The position numbers were made by a program, and so were the translations under genes. A DNA stretch of 64,000 nt from Serratia nematodiphila DZ0503SBS1 (GTDB lineage: Bacteria; Pseudomonadota; Gammaproteobacteria; Enterobacterales; Enterobacteriaceae). Below are positions 16,296-24,882 of this stretch, piece after piece; the first letter of the stretch is position 1; the number at the start of each line of letters is the position of its first letter. The notes under the pieces were generated by a model. It did no database searches. It was not told the DNA's origin and saw only the letters and a list, made by a program, of their open reading frames with translations. The DNA lies in contig NZ_JPUX01000001.1 in the NCBI RefSeq assembly GCF_000738675.1, forward strand, positions 248,001-312,000. Direction: 5' to 3'.

Positions 16296-18644
16296 ATGAG
16301 CGCCCAGTTCGTTTCCCAGACCGTACGCACTGCCACCGGCCACTGGCCGGTGATACTCCCGGCCCTCGGCATCGCCTTGCAGCCGAACGGCAAGCCGCAG
16401 CCGTGCCCGACCTGCGGCGGTAAAGACCGCTTCCGCTTCGACAACCAGGACGGGCGCGGCACCTGGTTCTGCAATCAGTGCGGGGCCGGTGACGGCCTCA
16501 ACCTGGTGGAAAAGGCCCTGTCGCTGTCAGCAAAGGCCGCCGCCGAACAGGTGGCCGCCGTGATGGGGAATAACGCCAGCGCCTTGCCTCCGGCCGCTGA
16601 GACCGGCCATGCCTCACAGAAGACCGGCGGGCAAGACAAGGCCGAGGCTCAGCGCAAGGCCGCGCGACAGGCACAGGCTCTGGTAGCTGCTGCTCAACGT
16701 CAGACCGGCAACGCCTATCTGAGCGCCAAAGGCTGGCCGGAGGCAGAAGCCCTGACCTTGCAGGGCCAGCCGCTGCGCGTTGGCGGTATCACCTTCCAGC
16801 CCGGTGACCTCTTGCTGCCACTGCACAATGCCGGGGGTGAGGTGGTCAACGTGCAGCTGATTAACGCCAGCGGGGACAAACGCATGCTGGCAGGCGGGCA
16901 GGTGAAAGCCACCTGCCACACCCTCTGCGGCCCGGACAACGCGGTTATCTGGCTCTCCGAAGGTTATGCCACCGGCCTCACCGTGCACCGCCTGACCGGC
17001 GAAACGGTGTGCGTGGCACTGAGCGCCAACAACCTGGCGGCGGTGGCGCAGCAGCTGCGCAGCCACTACCCGGATGCGCGGCTGCTGCTGGCGGCCGATA
17101 ATGACCGCAGCGGCACCGGGCAGACCCGCGCCGCCGAGGCGGCCACACTCACCGGCGGTATCCCGGCACTGCCGCCCACGGAGGGCGACTGGAACGATAT
17201 TTACTGCCAGCAAGGCACTGAGGCCACGCGCGCCCAGCTCCAGGCGTTCAGTCAGCCACCGCAGCCGAGCCCGTTCGACACACTGAGCGATGCCGACCTG
17301 AAAGCCATGAGCGCCAGCGAGAAAGCCGAGCTGCTGGCCGAGCACTACGGCAACACCCTGGCGGTGCCGCCGGTGGGGGAAGAGCTGTGCCGCTATACGC
17401 GCGGCGCCTGGCAGGTGCTGCCACACCGACAGCTGAGCCGGGAGATTGCCGCACTGTTCCAGAAGGTGCGTGCGCCGTTCTCTGCCGCCGGTATCAACAG
17501 CATTTTGGATACCCTCAAGCTGATGGTGCCGCAGATGGGTGAGCCTGCCCGCCGGTTGATTGGTTTTCGTAACGGGGTATTCGATACCGTCAGCGGCCAG
17601 TTCAGCGCCCACCGGCAAGCGCACTGGCTGCGCACCGTCAACAGCGTGGACTACACGCCACCGCGTGCCGAGGAGAACCTGGCCGACCATGCGCCGCACT
17701 TCTGGCAGTGGCTGGCGCGGGCTGCCGGGGGCAATTACGACAAGCAAGAACGTATTCTCGCGGCGCTTTTTATGGTGCTGGCCAACCGCTATGACTGGCA
17801 GCTGTTCCTTGAAGTGACCGGCCCGGGCGGCAGCGGCAAGAGCGTGATGGCAGCCATTGCCCGGTTGCTGGCAGGAAGTGACAACACCACCTCCGCCACC
17901 ATCGACAACCTGGAGTCGGCGCGCGAACGGGCTTCGGTGGTCGGCTACTCGCTGATACTCCTGCCCGATCAGGAGAAGTGGAGCGGTGACGGGGCGGGTA
18001 TCAAGGCCATCACCGGCGGCGATGCGGTCGCCATCGACCCCAAATACCGTGACGCCTACGCCGCCCACATCTCGGCAGTGATACTGGCGGTCAACAACAA
18101 CCCGATGCAGTTCAGCGACCGCAGCGGCGGGGTCTCCCGGCGGCGGGTGATTATCACCTTCCCGGACGCGATACCGCTGGCAGAACGTGACCCGCAGCTG
18201 CTGGACAAAATCACCCAGGAGCTGGCGGTGATTGTGCGTCACCTGATGCAGCGCTTCGCCAACCCGAACGAGGCCCGCACCCTGCTCCAGGCGCAGCAAA
18301 GCTCGGACGAGGCGCTGACTATCAAGCGTCAGGCCGATCCGCTGGTCGATTTTTGTGGTTACCTGACGGTGCTGGGTACCCCGGAAGGGATGATGATAGG
18401 CAACGCCAACATCACCCCGCCGAACCCGCGCCGCTACCTCTACCACGCCTACCTGTCGTTTATGGCCGCACGGGGCTATCAGCACGTGATGAACCTGACG
18501 GCCTTTGGCCTGGCGGTGCCGCAGACGCTGAGAGAGTATGAGAAAACCCTGCTCAAACGTAAAACCCGGCTGGGGATGCAGACCAATGTGGTATTGAGTG
18601 AAGAGTGCGAAGCGGACTGGCTGCCGAAATGTGGGGCGCTGTGA
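16296..18644 (+). CDS. P4 alpha-type primase-helicase
   Basis: 782 residues, close to the 777 of P4 alpha. Domain order: zinc-binding primase N-terminus with Cys37, Cys40, Cys59 and Cys62 (CPTCGG ... CNQCGAG); a Toprim-like primase region around residues 190-300 (LSEGYATGLT, LLAADNDRSGTGQ); and an SF3-type helicase with Walker A GPGGSGKS near residue 508 and downstream LLPDQEKW and ILAVNNNP blocks. It binds origin repeats, unwinds and primes DNA. The gene looks intact, with GAGGAGAAG upstream of the ATG. It closes the P4 operon; a strong terminator follows. Confidence 0.93.
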   Translation: MSAQFVSQTVRTATGHWPVILPALGIALQPNGKPQPCPTCGGKDRFRFDNQDGRGTWFCNQCGAGDGLNLVEKALSLSAKAAAEQVAAVMGNNASALPPAAETGHASQKTGGQDKAEAQRKAARQAQALVAAAQRQTGNAYLSAKGWPEAEALTLQGQPLRVGGITFQPGDLLLPLHNAGGEVVNVQLINASGDKRMLAGGQVKATCHTLCGPDNAVIWLSEGYATGLTVHRLTGETVCVALSANNLAAVAQQLRSHYPDARLLLAADNDRSGTGQTRAAEAATLTGGIPALPPTEGDWNDIYCQQGTEATRAQLQAFSQPPQPSPFDTLSDADLKAMSASEKAELLAEHYGNTLAVPPVGEELCRYTRGAWQVLPHRQLSREIAALFQKVRAPFSAAGINSILDTLKLMVPQMGEPARRLIGFRNGVFDTVSGQFSAHRQAHWLRTVNSVDYTPPRAEENLADHAPHFWQWLARAAGGNYDKQERILAALFMVLANRYDWQLFLEVTGPGGSGKSVMAAIARLLAGSDNTTSATIDNLESARERASVVGYSLILLPDQEKWSGDGAGIKAITGGDAVAIDPKYRDAYAAHISAVILAVNNNPMQFSDRSGGVSRRRVIITFPDAIPLAERDPQLLDKITQELAVIVRHLMQRFANPNEARTLLQAQQSSDEALTIKRQADPLVDFCGYLTVLGTPEGMMIGNANITPPNPRRYLYHAYLSFMAARGYQHVMNLTAFGLAVPQTLREYEKTLLKRKTRLGMQTNVVLSEECEADWLPKCGAL

Positions 18645-18812
18645 CGATGAGCAGGACGATCGGCCGGGCCGATCAATTGTCCTTTATTGATCTGCCGAAC
18701 CCATTGGACGCTCACTCGCCGCACCGCCTATAGTGACAGTGAAAAATACGCAGCAACACCAGGGCATTACCCCGGCCGCAGAGCGGCCGGTATCATAACG
18801 ACAAGCGCTCCC

Positions 18813-18836
18813 AAACCGGCTCAGGCCGGTTTTTTT
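18813..18836 (+). terminator. Rho-independent terminator after primase
   Basis: AAACCGGC-TCAG-GCCGGTTT followed by a T-run. It closes the plus-strand P4 operon about 60 bp before the end of the convergent CBASS operon. Between 18645 and 18812 only a 28-codon frame (ATG 18648) is seen, not supported as a gene. Confidence 0.85.
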
Positions 18837-18894
18837 ATATCCTCGTTTCGCCCCCCCTATTGACGCTGTACTGAGTCGCAGGACAGCCCGACAG

Positions 18895-20001
18895 TCAGTC
18901 GGATGAGGGAGCGGCGGGAGGCTTAACCACCGCGCCCCGGCGTTGCCCCTGCGTCGGCATCACCACCCCCCAGGGATAGGCCGGTTGCTGTTCTTTCTCG
19001 TATTGATAAACAATGAGCTGCGCCAGATTGCGATTGTCATAACGGCGGCCAAAATTGAGCGCAATACTGCTGGGGGCGGCCAGAATCACGTGGATGCGTT
19101 CGGCGCCGCACGCCGTCAGCATTTTGACCTGTTCGATAAATTGCAGCGCCAGCCGGGTTTGTTTGGACAGCGACCAGTGATTACCGAGCGTTGTGGCATT
19201 CAGCGAGAGATGCGACAGCGGGTAGGCGGGGAAGGTTTGGCGTATGGCCGTAATGTCGGCCTGGTAGGACACCGAGACCGCCAGCACCACATCTTTGGCC
19301 GCTGAGGTGACGAGGCTTTCCATCAGGGTAAAATCGGCGCCGTCGTCGTCGGCCTCGTTGTCAATCAACCGCCAGGCCTCTTGCGCTCTGTCCCAGTCAT
19401 AGACGCAAACCGGGCCATTGTCATCGAGAATGGCGCCAATGTAGAAGGTGAACGGAACCGGCAATTGCCCGCCGTACACCAGCGTCAAATCCTGATGGTC
19501 GATACCGTCAATGCGGGTGGCGATATTGCTGGCCAGCGTGCTGATATTGTCGTCAAAGGCCTCTTCCGGGTGACTGATTGCGCCATCCCGCATCCGCTGC
19601 GTCATATCGAGGGTTAATGCGTCTATCTTTCCGTTAAAATGACGCGAGACCGTTTTATGCAGCGGCGTTGTCGCGACTTTCCGCAGCGCTCTCCCTTCGA
19701 TAACCACCCCCTTTTTGCGCACCGTGACTTTAGCCTCCCGGTAGGCGTCGACCAGCAGCCAGACAAATCCCCCCAGGATGATAAACACCGCCACGAAATT
19801 GACGACGTAGTCCGTGATGACATTCCCCTCCGAGACGGCCAGCGAAAAGCGGGCATCGCCTTTCTCCAGCGTTAACGCCTGCCCCAGCAAGTTGTTCCCC
19901 CCCAGGAGCCCGGCACCCAGCAGCATGATGAGGTATTGAATTTTCCGTTGGCGCGTTTTCCAGTCGACCAGCTTTATCAGAATGTATTTTACCGTTTCCA
20001 T
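18895..20001 (-). CDS. CBASS effector: two-TM protein with SAVED domain (Cap14-like)
   Basis: 368 residues. Two membrane segments (about 21-40 and 64-84) are followed by a cytosolic SAVED domain, roughly residues 150-345, recognisable by LAVSVSYQADITAIRQ and the C-terminal block HVILAAPSSIALNFGRRYDNRNLAQLIVYQY (shown here as a motif; HVILAAPSSIALNFG is the diagnostic part). SAVED domains bind cyclic oligonucleotides; 2TM-SAVED effectors (Cap14 type) are thought to damage the inner membrane and kill the infected cell. Last gene of the CBASS operon, one base after the exonuclease stop. Assignment rests on domain order plus operon context. Confidence 0.82.
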   Translation of the reverse strand: METVKYILIKLVDWKTRQRKIQYLIMLLGAGLLGGNNLLGQALTLEKGDARFSLAVSEGNVITDYVVNFVAVFIILGGFVWLLVDAYREAKVTVRKKGVVIEGRALRKVATTPLHKTVSRHFNGKIDALTLDMTQRMRDGAISHPEEAFDDNISTLASNIATRIDGIDHQDLTLVYGGQLPVPFTFYIGAILDDNGPVCVYDWDRAQEAWRLIDNEADDDGADFTLMESLVTSAAKDVVLAVSVSYQADITAIRQTFPAYPLSHLSLNATTLGNHWSLSKQTRLALQFIEQVKMLTACGAERIHVILAAPSSIALNFGRRYDNRNLAQLIVYQYEKEQQPAYPWGVVMPTQGQRRGAVVKPPAAPSSD

Positions 20002-20002
20002 G

Positions 20003-20557
20003 TCAGTGCTTTTCCCTCATGTATGCGTTGATTTTCACAAACATCTCAGCCTGATACAGCGCGTCATCCAGCGCGTTGTGGCTGCCGTGGTTTTTGAGAT
20101 TAAATCGGGCGTCGATACGGCTGGAGCGGGTGTCCTGCCAGTCGCAGCCGGTGGCGCCCATGTACAGAGCCTTGATATCGAGGGCGGCAAAGCCAAACGG
20201 GTTATGGCCGAGATAAACGTGAAAGTAGTAATTGATGAATGACCAGTCGAACGCCGCATTGAAACCGACAAAAATCGGTTTGCTCCTGGCGTTGGTGACG
20301 GAAGTTACCCAGTGGGCAAATTGTTGCATGGCCTCTTTTGGGTCGATGCCGCGCGCTATTTGGGTCTGCAGATTGAAACCGGTGACGACCAGCGCCTCAG
20401 GCTCGTAATGCAGATTCAGCGGCTGCACTTCAATGTAAAAGCGTTCCGCCGGGCGGTCGATGACGCAGGCGCCAATAGAGAGCAGGCTGCACACGCCGGG
20501 GATGGGCCCGGCGGTTTCAATATCGACCGAGATAAAGCCTTCATGTTCAACGCTCAT
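20003..20557 (-). CDS. CBASS-associated 3'-5' exonuclease (Cap18-like, DEDDh)
   Basis: 184 residues from ATG 20557. Exonuclease motifs in order: VDIETAGPIPG (Asp12, Glu14), VGFNAAFDWSF (third acidic residue) and NHGSHNALDDALYQAEMF (His and final Asp), i.e. the DEDDh family. In CBASS type II operons an exonuclease of this kind, Cap18, sits beside the signalling genes; its target is unsettled. The start lies inside the E2 gene, overlapping its end by 11 bp (ATGAGCGTTGA), with GAGGT just upstream. All catalytic residues are intact. Confidence 0.85.
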   Translation of the reverse strand: MSVEHEGFISVDIETAGPIPGVCSLLSIGACVIDRPAERFYIEVQPLNLHYEPEALVVTGFNLQTQIARGIDPKEAMQQFAHWVTSVTNARSKPIFVGFNAAFDWSFINYYFHVYLGHNPFGFAALDIKALYMGATGCDWQDTRSSRIDARFNLKNHGSHNALDDALYQAEMFVKINAYMREKH

Positions 20558-21035
20558 TTTTAACCTCGCAGGTGCGTGGGTGCTTACCGCCGCCTTCCCA
20601 GTGGCCGGTGTGCAGCCACTGTTCAAAATAAAACAACCAGAGCGACGCCCAGGGAATGAGGGTGTCGCTGATTTTTAACTGGGCGCGCCATTCGCTGAGC
20701 CCGTCGTCGGCCTGTGAAAGGGGCAAAAACAGGCACAGCCTGGCGCCGGGAATATGCTTGTCGGCGGGATACAGGTGCGGGATGGCCCGTGTGCCAGCCA
20801 GCGTGAAGAGATCCGGTTCTGTCACCACGCAAATCGGTGGGGTGCCGAGGCTGTACCGGACCACGACCTTGTAGCGGCGGCTAAACAGCGAGGGTTGCAA
20901 CCACCCTTCCCACAGCAGGGTGCGGTCGTGATGGATAATGCGCAACCGTTCATACGGACCACCGGCTTTCAACGCGCGATATTGCTGAGCGATGGTCAGC
21001 GGTTTGCAGTGATGCCTGATAACCACGTTATTCAC
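20547..21035 (-). CDS. Stand-alone E2-like enzyme of type II short CBASS
   Basis: 162 residues from GTG 21035. The E2-fold signature is IPHLYPADKHIPGARLCLFL, then TLIPWASLWLFYFEQW and TGHWEGGGKHP, as in bacterial E2 proteins of CBASS. With the GTG start the candidate catalytic Cys in RLCLF is residue 101. No E1-like adenylation domain and no JAB protease gene is nearby, which defines the 'short' class. I recall published work on a Serratia marcescens stand-alone E2 that trims the C-terminus of its cGAS partner, forms a conjugate through a Cys and activates it; this operon has the same layout. The GTG overlaps the CD-NTase stop by 8 bp, with no clear ribosome site, so translation is probably coupled. 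Confidence 0.88.
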   Translation of the reverse strand: MNNVVIRHHCKPLTIAQQYRALKAGGPYERLRIIHHDRTLLWEGWLQPSLFSRRYKVVVRYSLGTPPICVVTEPDLFTLAGTRAIPHLYPADKHIPGARLCLFLPLSQADDGLSEWRAQLKISDTLIPWASLWLFYFEQWLHTGHWEGGGKHPRTCEVKNER

Positions 21036-22254
21036 CGTAGAAGGTGTTTTTAGGCACGCCGGCCTGGGCTGCCGTACCGGCGAGGCCGGTGGCAATCAGC
21101 CCGCCGGTTTTCTTATCCAAATGCAGGCTGCCTTGTTCTCTGGCTGACTGCATATGCTCCATCAGACGTTGCCTGACGACATCGACCGGGTCTTTGCCGA
21201 AGCTGTCTTCGAGGCTCAGGAACAGGTTATCTTCCCCCACGCTGGCGGCGATGGTGTTAAACGTCGCCTGGGCCGTGGCATGCCACTGGTAAAAGGCTTC
21301 GCTGCGCTGAGGGCCTTCATCCTGCTCTGAACGGTTCCACTTCTCGGCGAAGTTTTCCTCCGGCATGTGCGGGTTGCTGACCTGTATTTCTCCCTGTGCC
21401 GACACGATGAAATCCGGCATCAGTTCCAGCACGTCTAACAGGATATCCAGGTCGTTGTCGTAGGCGCGCCTGTCAGCAATGATGTGGTTGTAGGCATGGC
21501 ACGCCAGCGTGGTGATGATGACCGAAATTGGGCGGCAGCGCTGCTGGACCTCATCCTGTTCTGCGGCCCATTCGTCACGGTGGCGTTTGAGAATTTGCAC
21601 GATGCGATTAAGCAATTTCTTGTCGGTGCTGTCCGGCAACGGGAGTAACGCCTCGGTGCCGACGCGGCTGGCGGAATCCATGACCAGAATGGAGCGCAGG
21701 GGCTGCGCGCTGGCGCTGCTCTCGAACCACTCGGCGTAGCCGCTGGGGTTGGACTCCTTCCAGGCGGTTTGTGCATCCACGACCCATAGCGGCTGGCCTA
21801 AACGTTCTGCTGCACTGGTGTGATCGCGGCCTGGCGTGATATCCAGATGGTAATCCCCGGCGTAATTGATGCGAAACCCGCGCGGTAACTCGCTTAATAG
21901 CGTTTTGTAGGTTTTATGCGATTCCAGCCGCTGGCGAATGGCCGATATCACGCCGGTATAATCCGCCTGGGTGGCATGGGGCAGATAACAAATCAGGTCA
22001 ATATCGTACTGCTCTTCGTTTTTGGGTTTTACGGTAGTGTTGAGCCGCACGCTGCCCTGCGGGTAAATAACGGCGTCTTGCAATAGCGGATCGTCGCCTT
22101 CGGACAGAAAGGTGCCGACGCCGTTATAGGCGCTTTCGATGTTGGCATATTGGGTTTTGGTGAGATCCAGCGTTTCAATAATTTGCGATAATAAATCGGC
22201 GATACGCTGTTTTTTCCCTGAAGGCAGGTTTCTGGCGGTAGTGGAACCGTACAT
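21028..22254 (-). CDS. CD-NTase (bacterial cGAS-like nucleotidyltransferase) of CBASS
   Basis: 408 residues from ATG 22254, preceded by AAGGAAAT. The nucleotidyltransferase motif is YPQGSVRLNTTV (Gly67-Ser68) then EQYDIDLICYL (Asp84, Asp86) and YHLDITPG (Asp138): the complete metal-binding triad. It makes a cyclic oligonucleotide when phage infection is sensed. The C-terminus reads NTFYGE: a penultimate Gly followed by one Glu. This fits a partner E2 that must trim the terminus to expose Gly before conjugation. First gene of a four-gene overlapping operon with E2, exonuclease and 2TM-SAVED effector. Confidence 0.93.
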   Translation of the reverse strand: MYGSTTARNLPSGKKQRIADLLSQIIETLDLTKTQYANIESAYNGVGTFLSEGDDPLLQDAVIYPQGSVRLNTTVKPKNEEQYDIDLICYLPHATQADYTGVISAIRQRLESHKTYKTLLSELPRGFRINYAGDYHLDITPGRDHTSAAERLGQPLWVVDAQTAWKESNPSGYAEWFESSASAQPLRSILVMDSASRVGTEALLPLPDSTDKKLLNRIVQILKRHRDEWAAEQDEVQQRCRPISVIITTLACHAYNHIIADRRAYDNDLDILLDVLELMPDFIVSAQGEIQVSNPHMPEENFAEKWNRSEQDEGPQRSEAFYQWHATAQATFNTIAASVGEDNLFLSLEDSFGKDPVDVVRQRLMEHMQSAREQGSLHLDKKTGGLIATGLAGTAAQAGVPKNTFYGE

Positions 22255-22387
22255 AGTATTTCCTTATTCTATGGGGGCCGCTGTACTGCGGGCGTGAGAA
22301 CGCCACAGCGGCCAATAATAAAAAGGGGTGAAGCGATGGGCCGCAAGCGTGCCCATAAACCGTATCAATCATGAAACTCGGGTGACG

Positions 22388-22672
22388 TCAGGGGCATTCC
22401 GGCAGGCTCAGCAGGTTATTGGGCTGTTCGCCGTCATTTTGCGTCTTGAGGTATTTATTGCCCGCCGCGCTGGTTGAGACAATCACCCAGACGGAATGGC
22501 CATTTGCGGTGACCCAAAAGCGCCAGGTGCCTGCCTCGATACCGGCAATGGCGTCGGCCTGGGGCAGTGACCAGCGTGTGCCATAGGCATTGACGCCGCC
22601 AATAGCCTGAATGCACTCATGCGCGTTTTGGCGATCGGATTTTTTGATACAGGTGACTTGATGGTCCGACAT
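22388..22672 (-). CDS. DUF3892-type small protein
   Basis: 94 residues from ATG 22672, which follows a GAGGAG site. The sequence VTCIKKSDRQNAHECIQAIG, then GTRWSLPQADAIAGIEAGTW and FWVTANGHSVWVIVS, fits the DUF3892 family: small, no TM segment, unknown function. It ends 133 bp upstream of the CD-NTase start on the same strand, so it could share a promoter with CBASS or be an independent gene. The family assignment is from memory of the motif pattern. Confidence 0.7.
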   Translation of the reverse strand: MSDHQVTCIKKSDRQNAHECIQAIGGVNAYGTRWSLPQADAIAGIEAGTWRFWVTANGHSVWVIVSTSAAGNKYLKTQNDGEQPNNLLSLPECP

Positions 22673-23093
22673 AACAACTCCTCGGTTAGGGAAATATTTA
22701 CGCATAGACGTAAGGGAAAACAGAAATAATGGGCCCGGATAGCCCTTTACGTAACCTGGGTTGAAATCACTGTTATCAATGTATAGCCAGCTAATGGTGG
22801 TGAATTCAATAGCTATTTTATGGGCAATGAGGTTTGTAATTATCTGTCGCATTAATCATGTTTTTTGCTCTCATTAAAGTCAATATAAATAGGATGGTTT
22901 TTTTGATTTGTTATCATGTAATTTTTATAATTCATATTTATTTTAACAATGTATTGATGGCAGCTCGGTTCTGAAGGCGTTTATTTTCGTGATTTAATTT
23001 AATTTTTATTAATCGCAATACCGGGTTTTATCTGTCATTGATAGGTTGCGCATCAGACTGATAGCCCTATTAAATTCATGAGAGATATCAGGG
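22673..23093. other. AT-rich intergenic stretch
   Basis: About 420 bp without a convincing gene. The first 60 bp hold the ribosome site and probable promoter of the DUF3892 gene; the rest (22850-23060) is much more AT-rich than the chromosome flanks, with runs of T and A, typical of H-NS-silenced acquired DNA. No repeat or RNA recognised. Confidence 0.5.
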
Positions 23094-24491
23094 CTAGTGG
23101 GGGTAGGGCTGTGTTTTAGCTTGAGCAGGTGGGTATACCTCCGCTATGCGCAAGGTGTAGATCATGGTGGCGTTGGGGGGAACTTTCGGTGGGTAGCCTT
23201 TCTCTCCGTAAGCCTGTTCAGGAGGAACCACCAGGGTCATCGTACCGTGGTTTTTCAGCAACGAAATTGCCTCTTTAAACAACGGTGGGAAATCCGCCAC
23301 CGGCTGCGACAGCGTGGCACCAGTCGCTTCCATATCTTGCACCACTGTGCCGTCGACCAGCGTTTCTTTTACCACGACACCCACCGAGGCGATAGCGGGG
23401 ATCTGTGCATCACCCGCATAGTCGATACGGTACCAGAACCCGGACGATGCCCGGTGAACGCGCTTATCTTTCTTGAACTCCCCTAGATAGGCCGCGCCTT
23501 TTTGCCGTTGGGTTGCGCTGATTTTTTCTCTTGCGGATACCATCTTTTCCTCGGCGGCGGCCAGGGTGTTATTGAGTTCATCATCCGACAACATCCGCTT
23601 GCCCGCAAAGGCATCTGCAATGCCAGCCAAGAGCATTCCCTTCTCCGATCTCACTCCCCAACGCTGCCGTTCTTCCTGCATTTGCAGAATTTCCTCTCCT
23701 AGTGAAATGCCTGCGGCGTAATCCTCACGCGGCTGTGCACCTTTGAGCGCATCGGCCGTCACCAGACGGGGGCTTCGCGTTTGCAAAGAAGCCATGTCGG
23801 CTCGCGTATCTGCCAGTTTCTTGACGGTATCATCCAACTCGGTTTGCATCAGTTGGCGCTGCGACTGCAATTCAGCCTGTTGCTCCCGCTGTGCCGCGTC
23901 GCGCTTTTCTGCTTCCAGCAGCAAATTTTTTTGCTGGTTAGCTGCCGCTGATAAGGCCTGGTTTTCTGCTTTTGCTTTGGATAACTGTTGCTGTAATACC
24001 GCCCGATCCTGATCCCACCGCTGCTGTATCTGTACCAGGTTGACTTTTGCCTGACGCTCTGTCGGGGTCATCCCCAGCGCCTGGCGCAAGCTTTGCGCCA
24101 GTTGGGATAGCGCGGCCCAATCCGGCGTTGCCGTTGCCGTTACGGCGTTTTGCCGCAGACGGGTTATCTGTAATTTTAGCTGGGCTATTTCCGTGCGCTG
24201 TTGCTGGATCGCCTTATCCTTCATTCGCCAGGATTCGCGCTGTGCTGGCGGTTTGTTGTCGGGCTTACCTTTCTCGGCGCTTGGGGTTGGGCGTTTTTCG
24301 GTGCGAGGATGATTCCGCGCGGCAGGGGCTTTTTCTGCCGGGTAGCCTTTGTCGCTGTATTGCTCGGCAAACTGCAGCAAAGCCGGAATATCGGCATTAC
24401 CCTTGCTTGGCGCCGATGAAGCCGCTGGCAGCATCATCCCCCCAGCCAGGCAGGCCAAAAAACGGTAGGTCAGCCGTTTCCAGGCGATCAT
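23094..24491 (-). CDS. Periplasmic FKBP-type peptidyl-prolyl isomerase with long coiled coil
   Basis: 465 residues. Signal peptide (LTYRFLACLAGGMMLPAASSA), a Pro/Lys-rich linker, about 150 residues of heptad-rich coiled coil (residues 90-235), then an FKBP N-terminal dimerisation-like region (YAAGISLGEEILQMQ ... DDELNNTLAA) and a C-terminal FKBP domain (GFWYRIDYAG ... TMTLVVPPEQAYGEKGYPPKVPPNATMIYTL; key run VVPPEQAYGE). It should assist protein folding in the periplasm. The normal FkpA/Mip protein lacks such an extended coiled coil. Its ATG overlaps the stop of the upstream lipoprotein gene. It may serve fimbrial or envelope assembly; this is inference from location. Confidence 0.82.
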   Translation of the reverse strand: MIAWKRLTYRFLACLAGGMMLPAASSAPSKGNADIPALLQFAEQYSDKGYPAEKAPAARNHPRTEKRPTPSAEKGKPDNKPPAQRESWRMKDKAIQQQRTEIAQLKLQITRLRQNAVTATATPDWAALSQLAQSLRQALGMTPTERQAKVNLVQIQQRWDQDRAVLQQQLSKAKAENQALSAAANQQKNLLLEAEKRDAAQREQQAELQSQRQLMQTELDDTVKKLADTRADMASLQTRSPRLVTADALKGAQPREDYAAGISLGEEILQMQEERQRWGVRSEKGMLLAGIADAFAGKRMLSDDELNNTLAAAEEKMVSAREKISATQRQKGAAYLGEFKKDKRVHRASSGFWYRIDYAGDAQIPAIASVGVVVKETLVDGTVVQDMEATGATLSQPVADFPPLFKEAISLLKNHGTMTLVVPPEQAYGEKGYPPKVPPNATMIYTLRIAEVYPPAQAKTQPYPH

Positions 24492-24880
24492 TTTATCGCA
24501 CCACCGCGTTTCGCCAGTTCGGTAAGCAATGCCTGATTAATCTCGGCGCATTGATAGCTCACCTGATAACGATAGAGGGCATCAACGGTCTCTTGCGTGC
24601 GCTCGTTGACCTGAGTGCGCACACCGGCATATTGCGAAGCGCCGGACATCAGGTTGTCGAACACCTGTTTTTTAGTCGGGTAATCTGCCGTTTTCAGCGT
24701 CCCCAGTGCGTTTAAATTCTGTTGGCACTGCTTTAAATCCTGGGTTTCACGCTTGACCTTTTCATCCTGCAACGTGCTGGCCGAGGCGGTTTTTATCTGC
24801 GGCGTTTTGGTGGACTGGCAACCGCTGACCAACAGTACGCCCATCAATACCGCCGTGATGGTTAGAGAAGAATGGCTCAT
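24488..24880 (-). CDS. Small lipoprotein of unknown function
   Basis: 130 residues from ATG 24880, with AAGGAAA upstream. The signal sequence ends in the lipobox LVSGC, so the mature protein starts at the Cys followed by QSTKTP; a residue other than Asp at +2 favours the outer membrane. The remainder is helical with two Cys (KQCQQNLN, SYQCAEIN). No family recognised. The start lies 2 bp after the LuxR gene stop and the end overlaps the FKBP start, so all three form one operon. Confidence 0.78.
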   Translation of the reverse strand: MSHSSLTITAVLMGVLLVSGCQSTKTPQIKTASASTLQDEKVKRETQDLKQCQQNLNALGTLKTADYPTKKQVFDNLMSGASQYAGVRTQVNERTQETVDALYRYQVSYQCAEINQALLTELAKRGGAIK

Positions 24881-24882
24881 GT

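Noticed and set aside
18648..18734. 28-codon frame after the primase
   Set aside because: Too short, no ribosome site, overlaps the terminator approach.
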